From Verrucomicrobiota bacterium (GTDB taxonomy: Bacteria; Verrucomicrobiota; Verrucomicrobiia; Opitutales; Opitutaceae): DNA of 43,777 bases. The stretch spans positions 1-43,777 of the forward strand of contig JAFEGX010000027.1 in the NCBI GenBank assembly GCA_018239675.1. Reading direction: 5' to 3'. This document shows positions 25,068 to 35,216 of the stretch, one piece after another. The position numbers were made by a program, and so were the translations under genes. Under the pieces are notes generated by a model, which did no database searches, had not been told where the DNA came from, and saw only the letters and a list, made by a program, of their open reading frames with translations. Each line of letters starts with the position of its first letter. Position 1 is the first letter of the stretch.

Positions 25068-25964
25068 ATGGCCGTGCCGCCCGAGCGCCTGCTGATCACC
25101 GGAGCGGAACTCCAGCCTCAGCTAGGCAAGGGCAGTTGGATCGTCTTTGACTGTCGGCACGAGCTCACGGTGCCCGATCGCGGCGCCCAGTGGTACGGGG
25201 AGAGTCATCTGCCGTCGGCACACTTCGCTTCCGTGGATCAGGTCCTGTCCGGCGCCGTGACCGGACAAAACGGCCGGCATCCGCTGCCGCAGCCGGCGGA
25301 CCTGGCGGCGTTTCTTTCCCGGCATGGTGTCACCGCCGCATCCCAGGTCGTCGCCTACGACGACGCGGGCGGGCAGTATGCCGCCCGGTTCTGGTGGCTC
25401 GCGCGCTGGTTGGGCCTCACGAATTTCCGGGTGCTGGATGGCGGCTGGTCGAAATGGCTCGCGGAGGGCCGGCCGACGACGCGGGACGTGCCGGTGCCGC
25501 GCCGGGCGGAGCCGCTGCCCGCGCGGGTGGACGCTACACAGGTGCTCGAGGCCAGGGAAGTGATCGCGGGCCTGCGGAAAAAGGCGATCGTGGTTCTCGA
25601 TGCCCGCACGCCGGAGCGTTACCGCGGCGAAACCGAACCGATCGACCCGGTGGCGGGCCGAATTCCGACGGCCCGCAATCGTCCGTACGGTTTGAATCTC
25701 TCGGGCGACAAGTGCTTCCGACCGGCGGAGGAGCTCCGGCGAGACTTTGCTGCCGTGCTGGGCGAATGGCCGTCCGGGCAGGTCGTCCACCAGTGCGGCT
25801 CGGGTGTCACCGCCTGCGCGAACCTGTTCGCCATGGAACTTGCGGGCCTGACCGGCTCGCGCCTCTATGCCGGCTCGTGGAGCGAATGGATCGCCGATCC
25901 CGGCCGACCGATTGCGCGGGGTCCGCTCGACGCCAACGAAGCCGGCCTCATCGGCGAGGCGTGA
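25068..25964 (+). CDS. sseA: sulfurtransferase (3-mercaptopyruvate type, two rhodanese domains)
   Basis: 298-aa two-domain rhodanese. The inactive N-terminal domain spans residues about 8-135 (VFDCRHEL, VVAYDDAGGQYAARFWWLARWLG, VLDGGWSKW); the catalytic C-terminal domain spans about 150-290 with the loop QCGSGVTAC and Cys243. The CGSG-type loop is typical of mercaptopyruvate rather than thiosulfate sulfurtransferases. ATG 25068 is preferred over TTG 25053. Moves sulfane sulfur to thiols or cyanide; physiological acceptor unknown. Confidence 0.88.
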   Translation: MAVPPERLLITGAELQPQLGKGSWIVFDCRHELTVPDRGAQWYGESHLPSAHFASVDQVLSGAVTGQNGRHPLPQPADLAAFLSRHGVTAASQVVAYDDAGGQYAARFWWLARWLGLTNFRVLDGGWSKWLAEGRPTTRDVPVPRRAEPLPARVDATQVLEAREVIAGLRKKAIVVLDARTPERYRGETEPIDPVAGRIPTARNRPYGLNLSGDKCFRPAEELRRDFAAVLGEWPSGQVVHQCGSGVTACANLFAMELAGLTGSRLYAGSWSEWIADPGRPIARGPLDANEAGLIGEA

Positions 25965-25973
25965 GCGGGAAGG

Positions 25974-26363
25974 TCAGCGGCGCCACGGGAGCAGGGCCCG
26001 GATCCGCGGGTCCCGCAGGTAGAGGTTGACCCAAAGGAGGGCGCCCAGCAGCGGCGGCATGAAGAAAGGCTCGCCCACGCGCAGGTGGGTGAGGGTCGCG
26101 CCGCCGAGGTAGCCGGTCAGCAGGACGGCGCCGAGGACGGCGGTGCGCGGGATGAGAAAGACGATCGTGCACCCGAATTCCAGCCAGCCGATGAAGCCGA
26201 CGCGGGCGAGGGGCAGTCCAAGCTTCGTGAAGCCGTCGGCCACGCCCGGGGCCTGGACGATCTTCATCGCGGCGCTGAAGAGCAGGAGCCCGACCGGGGG
26301 GACGCAGAGAATGTAGGCGAGCCAGCGCTGCCATTTCGGGAGGGGTGCAGGATTGGTTTCCAT
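25974..26363 (-). CDS. DoxX-family membrane protein
   Basis: 129-aa integral membrane protein with four predicted helices (about 12-33, 45-68, 72-93, 99-118), the pattern of small DoxX-like proteins: LLLFSAAMKI, GFIGWLEFGCTIVFLIP, VLLTGYLGGATLTHLRVGEP and ALLWVNLYLRDP. The function of this branch is unknown. ATG 26363 chosen; 29 more codons are open upstream but are polar and arginine-rich. Converges on the sulfurtransferase gene, with nine bases between the stop codons. Confidence 0.85.
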   Translation of the reverse strand: METNPAPLPKWQRWLAYILCVPPVGLLLFSAAMKIVQAPGVADGFTKLGLPLARVGFIGWLEFGCTIVFLIPRTAVLGAVLLTGYLGGATLTHLRVGEPFFMPPLLGALLWVNLYLRDPRIRALLPWRR

Positions 26364-26672
26364 GGGGTAGATTGGGGGTTCGCCTTCAGGAAACCGTGGC
26401 CGTGTCTTCCGGCGAGGCGAATGTCTCCCGCCTGAAGAATATTTTCCCAAAGCTGGGAACCAGAGGTTTCGACAGTGGCATCATCGCGTGAGCTGGAAAA
26501 TGAGCGCAGAATTTTTTCTCGCTCATGCTCAGTCACTACCGAGAACCGGCAAAATTTGGCGTAACTGATGCAAGAGGTGACGGGTACTTGCCAATGACCG
26601 ATGCGGATCAGCGCGCCGTTCAAAGGCAGCAACCTCAACCTCCCGAACCTTCCGCCCACGCGGAATCCCCCC
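26364..26672. other. 309-base non-coding gap with low-GC core
   Basis: Lies between the divergent starts of the DoxX gene and the TonB-like gene. The core (26440-26570) is clearly AT-richer than the surroundings (29 G+C in the 60 bases from 26461, hand count). It contains a seven-pair hairpin ATGAGCG/CGCTCAT around a T-rich loop (about 26500-26527). Promoters for both genes are expected here, but I cannot assign boxes with confidence. No gene or repeat array is seen. Confidence 0.5.
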
Positions 26673-27032
26673 ATGAAAATCCTCAAGTACCTCCTCGGAG
26701 CTGCACTCTTCGGCAGCCTCCTTTCCGTCTCTGCCTACGCCCTTAACCGCGATAACGTCGCCGCGCCGGTCCTCACGACGCCGGTCGTGAAGGAAGTCGT
26801 TCATCCGACCGGTCTCATGGATCGGCATGAAGGCATCACGGTAAACGTCAGCATGACGATCGACGCCCAGGGCAAGCCCCACGATATCCGGCTGCTCTCG
26901 CTCCGTGACCCTTATCTTGTGAAGCAGCTCGTCCCGACTCTCGCCCAGTGGCGCTTCGCCCCGGCGACCCGGGATGGCGTGCCCGTGAGCATGAAGGTCA
27001 TCCTTCCGGTCAAGCTCATCGCCGAAAGCTGA
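26673..27032 (+). CDS. exported TonB C-terminal-domain-like protein
   Basis: 119-aa protein with a signal peptide (MKILKYLLGAALFGSLLSVS, cleavage near SAYA at residues 20-23) and a domain resembling the TonB C terminus: HEGITVNVSMTIDAQGKPHD, then VKQLVPTLAQWRFAPATRDG and VPVSMKVILPVKL. Real TonB proteins keep an N-terminal anchor and a proline-rich span; both are missing, so this is unlikely to energise receptors by itself. ATG 26673 follows CCCCCC with no Shine-Dalgarno sequence. No TonB-dependent receptor or ExbBD gene is near. Confidence 0.8.
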   Translation: MKILKYLLGAALFGSLLSVSAYALNRDNVAAPVLTTPVVKEVVHPTGLMDRHEGITVNVSMTIDAQGKPHDIRLLSLRDPYLVKQLVPTLAQWRFAPATRDGVPVSMKVILPVKLIAES

Positions 27033-27054
27033 AGGCCATGAACCAACTGACAGA

Positions 27055-27078
27055 CCCGGTGGAGCAACCTCCGCCGGG
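27055..27078 (+). terminator. hairpin after the TonB-like gene
   Basis: Ten-pair stem CCCGGTGGAG (27055-27064) / CTCCGCCGGG (27069-27078) including one G-U pair, with loop CAAC, 22 bases after the stop codon. It lacks a T tract, so it may act as a Rho-dependent or weak terminator, or as 3'-end protection. Confidence 0.5.
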
Positions 27079-27113
27079 CCCTGTCGCGTCGGTCAAGTCC
27101 GGATGGCAACGTG

Positions 27114-27187
27114 GCCGCCAAGGCACAAAGCGCACAAGGCCCAAGCGGCTCCCGCCGGGCTGGGTGCACTTGGTGAGCTTGGTGGTA
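27114..27187. repeat. nine-base-period inverted repeat between TonB-like gene and icd
   Basis: Nonad words GCCGCCAAG, GCACAAAGC, GCACAAGGC in phase from 27114, mirrored by TGGGTGCAC, TTGGTGAGC, TTGGTGGTA at 27161-27187. Imperfect complementarity; same wording as 13429-13500. Located between convergent stop codons. Confidence 0.7.
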
Positions 27188-27228
27188 AACGCGGATCCGT
27201 TGTCCCGCGGGGAGCCTGAAGGCAGGCG

Positions 27229-29481
<2,253 letters not shown>

Positions 29482-29539
29482 TCAGCCTGCACGTAAGGGC
29501 CGCCGACTGACACGGTCAAAGGCAATCTCCGGCGCGGGC

Positions 29540-30475
29540 CTAGACGTAGAGGTAGACGTAGGCGGCGAAGGCCACCGCGGCGGCGCCGGCCGTGGCGGCA
29601 AGGGCCCAGAGGAAATTTCGCTTCTGCGCCGCAATCGAGAAGGTCGAGATGATCACCGCCAGCTGGGCCGCCAGCATGCCGTAGAAGAAGCGCTGGCTGC
29701 GGGAATGGTGCCGCTCGGCGGAGAGGTTGCCCTTCCGGACCTGCAGCTCGAGCAATTGGGCCACCACCTGATTCTGCCGCGACTCCGCGTCATAGCGCTG
29801 GGCGGCATAGGTGAGCCGGGCCTGGGTGAAATCGCGGGCGAGTTCGTCCGCCGGGTTCCGGGCGAGTTCCTTCTCGACCGCATCAATCAGGGCGTTCACC
29901 GGCTTCAGCGCCACGTCAAAGGCGCGGACCCGCTGGGCGGAATCCGCCGCCGCCGTCGTCAGGTCGGCCTCCTTCACCTTCGCGAGCAGGGCGTTGATCT
30001 CCGCGTCGGGCTGGCCGGCGTCGATGGCGGTCAAGACGGCCGCAATCGACGGGCCCAGGTGCGGCTCACCGCCGGCGGCCGGCAGCGCGCCGTGGGCCAG
30101 GGACGCGAGGGCGGCGGTGCCATTGGCGCTCGCGAGGAGATCCCGGAGCGGGGTTGACGCCAGCCGGGCCGAGAGCGCCGCCGCGTCGAGGGTGCGGGCG
30201 CCGGTGGTGCCGCGCAGCACGTCGAGCGTGTTGCGCTGCAATGCGGCCCGCAGGCGCTTGGCCTGGAAGTAACTCCACTGGTCGCCCGCCTTCGACTGCA
30301 GCTGCGCGGCGAGCGAGCGGTCGTATTGCGCCCGCGTCATCTCGCTGGAGGCAAGCCCGGCCAGCGCGGTGGCGATCACGGTCATGATGATGGGCGTCGC
30401 GGCGAGCACCTTGCCCCAGCTGGATTGAGGCAGGTTCGACTTCAGGGCCTCTGGAATCTCGATTTTGGCGCACAT
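29540..30475 (-). CDS. DUF4337-like membrane protein
   Basis: 311-aa protein. One membrane helix near the N terminus (VLAATPIIMTVIATALAGLA, residues about 23-42), then a long soluble helical region with the DUF4337 hallmark SKAGDQWSYFQAKRLR, and two C-terminal helices (FFYGMLAAQLAVIISTFSIA and FLWALAATAGAAAVAFAAYV). The soluble part here is longer than in the shortest relatives. Function unknown. Divergent from the GreA/GreB-like gene. The 79-base gap before icd is unremarkable. Confidence 0.8.
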   Translation of the reverse strand: MCAKIEIPEALKSNLPQSSWGKVLAATPIIMTVIATALAGLASSEMTRAQYDRSLAAQLQSKAGDQWSYFQAKRLRAALQRNTLDVLRGTTGARTLDAAALSARLASTPLRDLLASANGTAALASLAHGALPAAGGEPHLGPSIAAVLTAIDAGQPDAEINALLAKVKEADLTTAAADSAQRVRAFDVALKPVNALIDAVEKELARNPADELARDFTQARLTYAAQRYDAESRQNQVVAQLLELQVRKGNLSAERHHSRSQRFFYGMLAAQLAVIISTFSIAAQKRNFLWALAATAGAAAVAFAAYVYLYV

Positions 30476-30593
30476 GGGACGGGGCGGGGAAGGCTCGAGG
30501 CTGCCCGCCGTCCCGCGGGGACGCCACAGAAATCCGGGCGGCGGCGGCGTTTGCCGGATTGAAGGAACAAGGGAAACCCGCTATGGTATGCTC

Positions 30594-31100
30594 ATGAGCA
30601 AGGCATTCACCCGCGAAGACGACGAAACCGAGGAGCCAGTCGTGCCGGCCCTCGTCTCGCCGCTCCCGCCCGGCGCCAAGAACTACATGACCGCCGAAGG
30701 CGCCAAGCGCCTGCGGACCGAGCTGGCGAACATGCTCGATGAGAAACGTCCCGCGCTCGCCCCGGCGGCTGCGACGGACCCGGAGGCAAAGCGGGAACTG
30801 GCGCAGCTGGACCAGCGCATCCGTTACCTCCAGCAGAGTCTCTCGACCGCGGAGATCGTGCCGCCCACCGGCACGGTGCCCAACCAGGTGGCGTTCGGCT
30901 CGACCGTCACCGTCCGGGACACGAAGGGCGTGACCTCGGTCTACCGCATCGTTGGCGTTGACGAGGCCGACTTCGAGCGCAACGAGGTCAGCTGGCTGTC
31001 GCCGATCGCCAAGGCGCTGATGAACGCCCGGCTGGGTCAGAAGGTGCCGTTCAAGTTTCCCCGCGGCGCGACCGAACTCGAGGTCGTGAAGATCGAGTGA
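30594..31100 (+). CDS. greB: GreA/GreB-family transcript-cleavage factor
   Basis: 168-aa protein of the Gre family, which inserts a coiled coil into the RNA polymerase secondary channel and stimulates cleavage of backtracked RNA. N-terminal coiled coil (YMTAEGAKRLRTELANML at residues 31-48, then ELAQLDQRIRYLQQSLSTAE), C-terminal FKBP-like domain with VAFGSTVTVRD, SVYRIVGVDEAD, WLSPIAKALMNARLGQKV and final ELEVVKIE. A 30-residue acidic, proline-containing extension precedes the coiled coil. The linker residues between the two helices of the coiled coil do not match the usual acidic DxxxE/D tip closely, so catalytic cleavage activity is uncertain. greB is a family label. Confidence 0.85.
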   Translation: MSKAFTREDDETEEPVVPALVSPLPPGAKNYMTAEGAKRLRTELANMLDEKRPALAPAAATDPEAKRELAQLDQRIRYLQQSLSTAEIVPPTGTVPNQVAFGSTVTVRDTKGVTSVYRIVGVDEADFERNEVSWLSPIAKALMNARLGQKVPFKFPRGATELEVVKIE

Positions 31101-31130
31101 CCCTGCGGCTCGTAGGCAGAAAGCCGTTTC

Positions 31131-31206
31131 TTTCACAGGAGGAAACAGAGGGAGCAGAGTTAAGGCTGTTGCCCGGTCTCTGTTCCCTCCGTTTCCTCCT
31201 GTGAAA
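31131..31206. repeat. 29-bp inverted repeat of nonads between greB-like gene and esterase-cupin gene
   Basis: Arms 31131-31159 and 31178-31206 are reverse complements at 27 of 29 positions, with an 18-base spacer. The sequence is built of nine-base words (CACAGGAGG, AAACAGAGG) that keep phase across the loop. It separates convergent genes. The same words occur at 37715-37851. Confidence 0.9.
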
Positions 31207-31252
31207 AGAACGCTGCGTCCTTCTCGACGGCGCGAGTTTCGACAGCGCGAAG

Positions 31253-32527
31253 CTATGGAGCGGGGGTCAGCGGGCTGACGAACCGCAGCACGAAATATGT
31301 CGCGTCACCCGGTCCAGGATTGCGGAGGCCATGTGGATCGCGGGAGGAGATGAAGCAGACGGAGCCCGGACCGACCGTCTCGGTCCGTCCGTTGATGGTG
31401 ACCTCGATCGTGCCGCTCTTCACGAGAATCATTTCCTCGTCCGGGTGCTGATGGGCCGGGTGCGGAATCTCGCCGGCATGCACGGTGGTGACGTGCCCCT
31501 CGAGGTTGGATAAAGTTGCGGTCGGCGCGTCGAACAGCTCGCGGCGCTCGCCGATCTTGGTCGGGTGCACCGGGAGTTTCGTCCAGTCAAGGACCGTGGA
31601 GGGCAACGGGTGCTTCGGGATGGAGGTCATGGCGGGGGCGGGTAGAAAGTGGTTGGCGCGCAGCCACGCGGCGCAGAGCTCGGGCCAGGCCGCGGGCGGA
31701 CCGGCGTTGGCGTGCATGCCAAAGCCGTGGGACCCGTGGGGCCAGACGTGGAGCTCGGCCGGGACGTGCGCCGCGCGCAGCGCGGCATAGAATCGCAGGC
31801 TGTTCTCCACGGGCACGGACCGGTCGTCCTGCCCGTGGGCGAGAAACACCGGGGGAGTGCGGGCCGTAACTTGCCGCTCGAGCGAATAGTGGGCGCGCAG
31901 TTCATCCGTGGGCGACGCCCCGAGCAGTGCCCGCGCCGAACCAGCGTGGGTGATGGCCGAGCCGTCCATCGTGATGACCGGGTAAATCAAAACGGCGAAG
32001 TCCGGACGCGCGCTGACGGCGTCCAGCGGTGCGCCGGTCCGTCCCGCGGGATCGTCGAAGAGCGTGGCGGCCGACGCGGCCAGGTGCCCGCCAGCCGAGA
32101 AGCCCATGACGCCGATCCGGTTCGGATCGACGCCAAAATCCGCGGTGCTGGAGCGCACGAGCCGGATGGCCCGCAGGACATCCCGCAACGGTGCCGGCTG
32201 GCCATATTCCTTCAGCCGGTAATGCAGCACGAACACCCGCACGCCAAGGGCGTTGAATCGCTGCGCGACCTTCGTGCCCTCGTTGTCGAGGGAGAGGTTG
32301 ACGTACCCGCCGCCCGGGCAGACGACCAGCGCGGTGCCGTTGGGCACGGCAGGCGCAAACTCGGCGAGGTACGGATAATGCACCGCCCGGCCTTGGTCGC
32401 CGTCGATCACCTCGGGGGCGGCGCCGGGGAGGAGTCCCGGTACGCCCTCCGGCCAGAGTGGAAAAACTGCGGGTTCAGCCACCCTGAGGGACAGGGTCAG
32501 GGAAAGCAGCAGGACAAGGCGCAGCAT
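31253..32527 (-). CDS. exported alpha/beta-hydrolase (BD-FAE-like esterase) fused to a cupin domain
   Basis: 424-aa protein with signal peptide (MLRLVLLLSLTLSLRVA). Residues about 20-290 form an esterase: oxyanion motif VVCPGGGYVNLS, nucleophile GFSAGGHLAAS, aspartate in HGQDDRSVP and histidine in PHGSHGFG; similar enzymes remove acetyl or feruloyl groups from plant polysaccharides. Residues about 300-420 form a single cupin (HPAHQHPDEEMILVKSGTIE, GPGSVCFISSRDPHGLRN) with metal-binding histidines and glutamate. An internal methionine (MTSIPKHPLP) marks the junction, suggesting a gene fusion. Downstream of the AraC regulator, 125 bases apart, same strand. Confidence 0.88.
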   Translation of the reverse strand: MLRLVLLLSLTLSLRVAEPAVFPLWPEGVPGLLPGAAPEVIDGDQGRAVHYPYLAEFAPAVPNGTALVVCPGGGYVNLSLDNEGTKVAQRFNALGVRVFVLHYRLKEYGQPAPLRDVLRAIRLVRSSTADFGVDPNRIGVMGFSAGGHLAASAATLFDDPAGRTGAPLDAVSARPDFAVLIYPVITMDGSAITHAGSARALLGASPTDELRAHYSLERQVTARTPPVFLAHGQDDRSVPVENSLRFYAALRAAHVPAELHVWPHGSHGFGMHANAGPPAAWPELCAAWLRANHFLPAPAMTSIPKHPLPSTVLDWTKLPVHPTKIGERRELFDAPTATLSNLEGHVTTVHAGEIPHPAHQHPDEEMILVKSGTIEVTINGRTETVGPGSVCFISSRDPHGLRNPGPGDATYFVLRFVSPLTPAP

Positions 32528-32600
32528 GGGGAAGGTAACGGGTGACAATTGAACCGGGCGGGGTGGGTGCAATGGCAGGAGGGGCGGACAGTCCCGGCAT

Positions 32601-32624
32601 CCTTCGCGCCTTTGGCGGCGAAGG
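32601..32624. other. hairpin between AraC gene and esterase-cupin gene
   Basis: Near-perfect stem CCTTCGC-GCC / GGC-GGCGAAGG around TTT. It could end the AraC transcript or shield the 5' end of the esterase message. No T tract. Confidence 0.4.
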
Positions 32625-32652
32625 CTGCCGGAGGAAGCAAGATTACGCCGGC

Positions 32653-33465
32653 TTACGATGGTTCCCTGGTGCCGCGCCGCCGCGAGTGGCCGGGACTATG
32701 ACCGAACCGGGTGCGGAAAGCCCGGCAGAACGCATTGCTGCCGGCGAAGCCGCTGGCGAGGGCCACGTCCTGCACGCTCAGCTCGGTGCCGGCCAGCAGC
32801 GTGCGCCCGTGTTCCAGCCGCAGCCGTCGCAGCATGAGCCCGGGCGACTCGCGGTAGCGGGCGCTGAATTCGCGGATGAAATGCTCCCGGCTCACGCCGC
32901 ACTTCTGCGCCACGCCCTTCAGGTTGATCGGCGACCGGAAGTGGTTCCGCAGGTAATGGTGACCGAACTCGACAGGGTCGCTGTGGCGCGTGCCCTGGAC
33001 CTGCTCCCGGTACAGCGCGGTGAGCAGGCGGCAGACCAGCTCCGATTCGTGCAGGCGGTCGCGGAACTGGCGTTTCCGGAAGCGTTCGATGGCCTCGTCA
33101 AACAGGGCCGTGGCCTCCGACTCGTCCGGCATGCGGACCACCGAGCCGAAGTCCGCCCGGATCCGGGCGAAGAGGTCCTGCGCCCCGTTCGGCGAGAACG
33201 CCAGGAACCGCAGGCGATAGGACTCCCGGCTTCCGGCTGGAAAACCGTAACCGGTCGGTTCCGCGTGCGTGAACAGCATGGCTTGGCCCGGGCCGACCGT
33301 GGTGGTGCCACCCGCCTCCCGGAAGTATGCGGCTCCCGCCACCGTGCGCTGGATCACGAGCGCGTTCGGGCCGTCGCGGTGGGCGTTGTCGAAGCGGTAG
33401 TCAGGCGAGTCGTATTCCTCCTCGGCACCGACATGCACCACGGTGAACGGATCGGGCAGGGCCAT
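32653..33465 (-). CDS. AraC-family transcriptional regulator
   Basis: 270-aa regulator. N-terminal cupin-like sensing domain (residues about 1-150; GGTTTVGPGQAMLFTHAEPT) and C-terminal AraC/XylS DNA-binding domain (about 170-262) with two helix-turn-helix motifs: INLKGVAQKCGVSREHFIREF and VQDVALASGFAGSNAFCRAFRTRFGHSPG. Such proteins usually respond to a sugar. It is transcribed away from the GH4 glycosidase across a 131-base intergenic region and towards the esterase-cupin gene, so both are plausible targets. Confidence 0.93.
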   Translation of the reverse strand: MALPDPFTVVHVGAEEEYDSPDYRFDNAHRDGPNALVIQRTVAGAAYFREAGGTTTVGPGQAMLFTHAEPTGYGFPAGSRESYRLRFLAFSPNGAQDLFARIRADFGSVVRMPDESEATALFDEAIERFRKRQFRDRLHESELVCRLLTALYREQVQGTRHSDPVEFGHHYLRNHFRSPINLKGVAQKCGVSREHFIREFSARYRESPGLMLRRLRLEHGRTLLAGTELSVQDVALASGFAGSNAFCRAFRTRFGHSPGHSRRRGTREPS

Positions 33466-33596
33466 CGAACGTTCATCACATTATGCACATCGCGAATCAA
33501 CCTTTTGCTATCGGCGAGCGGGGTCCTCCGTGCTGGGATCGCGGCCGTCCCGCACCGCCACCCCGCGTCCACGTTCCCCATTATCACATTCTACCC
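33466..33596. promoter_or_regulatory. divergent control region of AraC gene and GH4 gene
   Basis: 131 bases between the two start codons, with AT-rich patches near 33473-33510 and 33577-33596. An AraC-type operator is expected here, but I could not identify a convincing direct repeat. Confidence 0.4.
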
Positions 33597-35072
33597 ATGA
33601 GCGCCCAGAAAACCAAACTACCCGGCCATGCCTCGCACACCCAGGACGCCGCCGCGCGCGGCCTCCCGGGACGGATCCTCCGGCCGATCAAGATCACGAT
33701 GCTCGGCGCCGGCAGCGCCTTCACGCCGCGCCTCATGAACGACGTGCTCCGGATTCCCGGCGACCAGGGCGGCACGATCGCGCTGGTCGACATCGACCGC
33801 GAGCGGCTCGAGACGATGGTGAAACTCGTCACGCGGCTCACCCAGCAGCTGGGGAAGGCGAACTGGAAGGTGATCGGCTCGGCCGACCGCCGGAAGGTGA
33901 TGGGCGGCTCAAACTACATCGTGAACTGCATCGAGGTCAGCGGCACGGCCTGCGTGCGGTTCGACAACGACATTCCCGCGAAATACGGCATCGACCAGTG
34001 CATCGGCGACACCATCGGGCCGGGCGGCCTGTTTAAGTCCATGCGCACCATCCCGGTCTTCCTGCAGGTGCTGAAGGATGCCGAGGAGCTCTGTCCCGAC
34101 GCGATCGTGCTGAACTACACGAATCCGATGGCGATGATGTGCCTGGCCGCCGGCCGCACCTCCTCCATGCAGATCGTGGGCCTGTGCCACTCGGTGCAGG
34201 GCACGAGCCACCTGCTGGCCGAGCGCGCCGGGGTGCCGGTGGCCGAGATGGACTGGGAGTGCGCGGGCATCAACCACCTCGCCTGGTTCACCAAGCTCGA
34301 GCACCGGGGCCGCGACCTTTACCCGCTCCTCAAGCGGAAAGCCGCCGCCGACCTCGCCCGCGCCATCAAGGAGGGCCGTCCCAAGCGGCCGAAACGCGTC
34401 AACCACTACCAGTGGGAGGCGCCCGAGTGGCACAAGGATCTGGTTCGAAAGGACATGATGCTCCACTTCGGCGCGTTCATCACCGAGTCGAGCGGCCACC
34501 TCTCGGAGTACCTGCCGTACTACCGGAAGCGCAAGGATCTCATCCAGCGTTTCAGCCGCGAGGGCTACGACGGCGGCACGAGTTTCTATGCGGACAACTG
34601 GCCGAAATGGCGCAAGGGCGCGGACCGGCAGCGGGCCCGCATGCTGGCCGGCAAGGAGGCCATGGAGTGGGAGCGCAGCTGGGAGTACGCCAGCTGGATC
34701 ATCGAGGCCCGCGAGAAGGACACGCCGTTCCGCATCCACGGGAACGTCATGAACAACGTCGCCGGCGCCGGGCAGCTGATCACGAACCTGCCGGCCGACG
34801 GCTGCGTCGAGGTCGCGTGCATGATCGACCGCAACGGCATCAATCCCACGCGCTACGGCGCGCTGCCCCGCCAGATGGCGGCGGTGTGCGACTCCAACAT
34901 GCGGATGTTCGACCTCGGCGCCCAGGCCTGCATCGAGCGGAGCAAGGAGCTCGCGATCTACGCCCTCATGCTGGATCCGCTCACCTCGGCCGTGTGCAGT
35001 CCTGAGGAGATCAAGCGCATGACGCTCGAGATGTTCGACGCCGAGAAGGCGTTCCTGCCCGGATACCGGTGA
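33597..35072 (+). CDS. glycoside hydrolase family 4 (alpha-galactosidase/alpha-glucosidase type)
   Basis: 491-aa NAD- and metal-dependent glycosidase acting by oxidation, elimination and reduction rather than direct displacement. Seen: nucleotide-binding ITMLGAGSAFTPRLMNDVL (residues 33-51), DIDRERLE, VLNYTNPMAMM, metal ligand Cys197 in GLCHSVQGTS, His227 in GINHLAWF. The CHSV ligand loop is of the kind found in alpha-galacto/glucosidase and glucuronidase branches; the sugar is not certain. A 30-residue polar N-terminal extension precedes the Rossmann fold, without clear signal peptide, so it should be cytoplasmic. Start ATG 33597 follows TCTACCC. Probably controlled by the divergent AraC regulator. 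Confidence 0.92.
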   Translation: MSAQKTKLPGHASHTQDAAARGLPGRILRPIKITMLGAGSAFTPRLMNDVLRIPGDQGGTIALVDIDRERLETMVKLVTRLTQQLGKANWKVIGSADRRKVMGGSNYIVNCIEVSGTACVRFDNDIPAKYGIDQCIGDTIGPGGLFKSMRTIPVFLQVLKDAEELCPDAIVLNYTNPMAMMCLAAGRTSSMQIVGLCHSVQGTSHLLAERAGVPVAEMDWECAGINHLAWFTKLEHRGRDLYPLLKRKAAADLARAIKEGRPKRPKRVNHYQWEAPEWHKDLVRKDMMLHFGAFITESSGHLSEYLPYYRKRKDLIQRFSREGYDGGTSFYADNWPKWRKGADRQRARMLAGKEAMEWERSWEYASWIIEAREKDTPFRIHGNVMNNVAGAGQLITNLPADGCVEVACMIDRNGINPTRYGALPRQMAAVCDSNMRMFDLGAQACIERSKELAIYALMLDPLTSAVCSPEEIKRMTLEMFDAEKAFLPGYR

Positions 35073-35082
35073 GGGTAGGGCC

Positions 35083-35150
35083 GAGGGACGAGTGACAAGT
35101 GACAAGACCGGGCGGCTTGACCGCTGGAATTCTTGCGTCTTGTCACTCGC
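35083..35150. repeat. heptad repeat with inverted partner, upstream border of the accessory island
   Basis: Seven-base words (GAGGGAC, GAGTGAC, AAGTGAC) from 35083, then AGACCGGGCGGC at 35105-35116, then CTTGTCACTCG at 35139-35149, which is the reverse complement of 35089-35099. The copy at 36074 shares AGACCGGGCGGC and the following TGRCCGCYGGAA pattern in the same orientation. Confidence 0.85.
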
Positions 35151-35216
35151 CACGCCCGCGGCGTGTGATCAGGAATTGGCTTGGAAAGGCACCTGCAGCC
35201 ACGCGATCGTGTGAGC

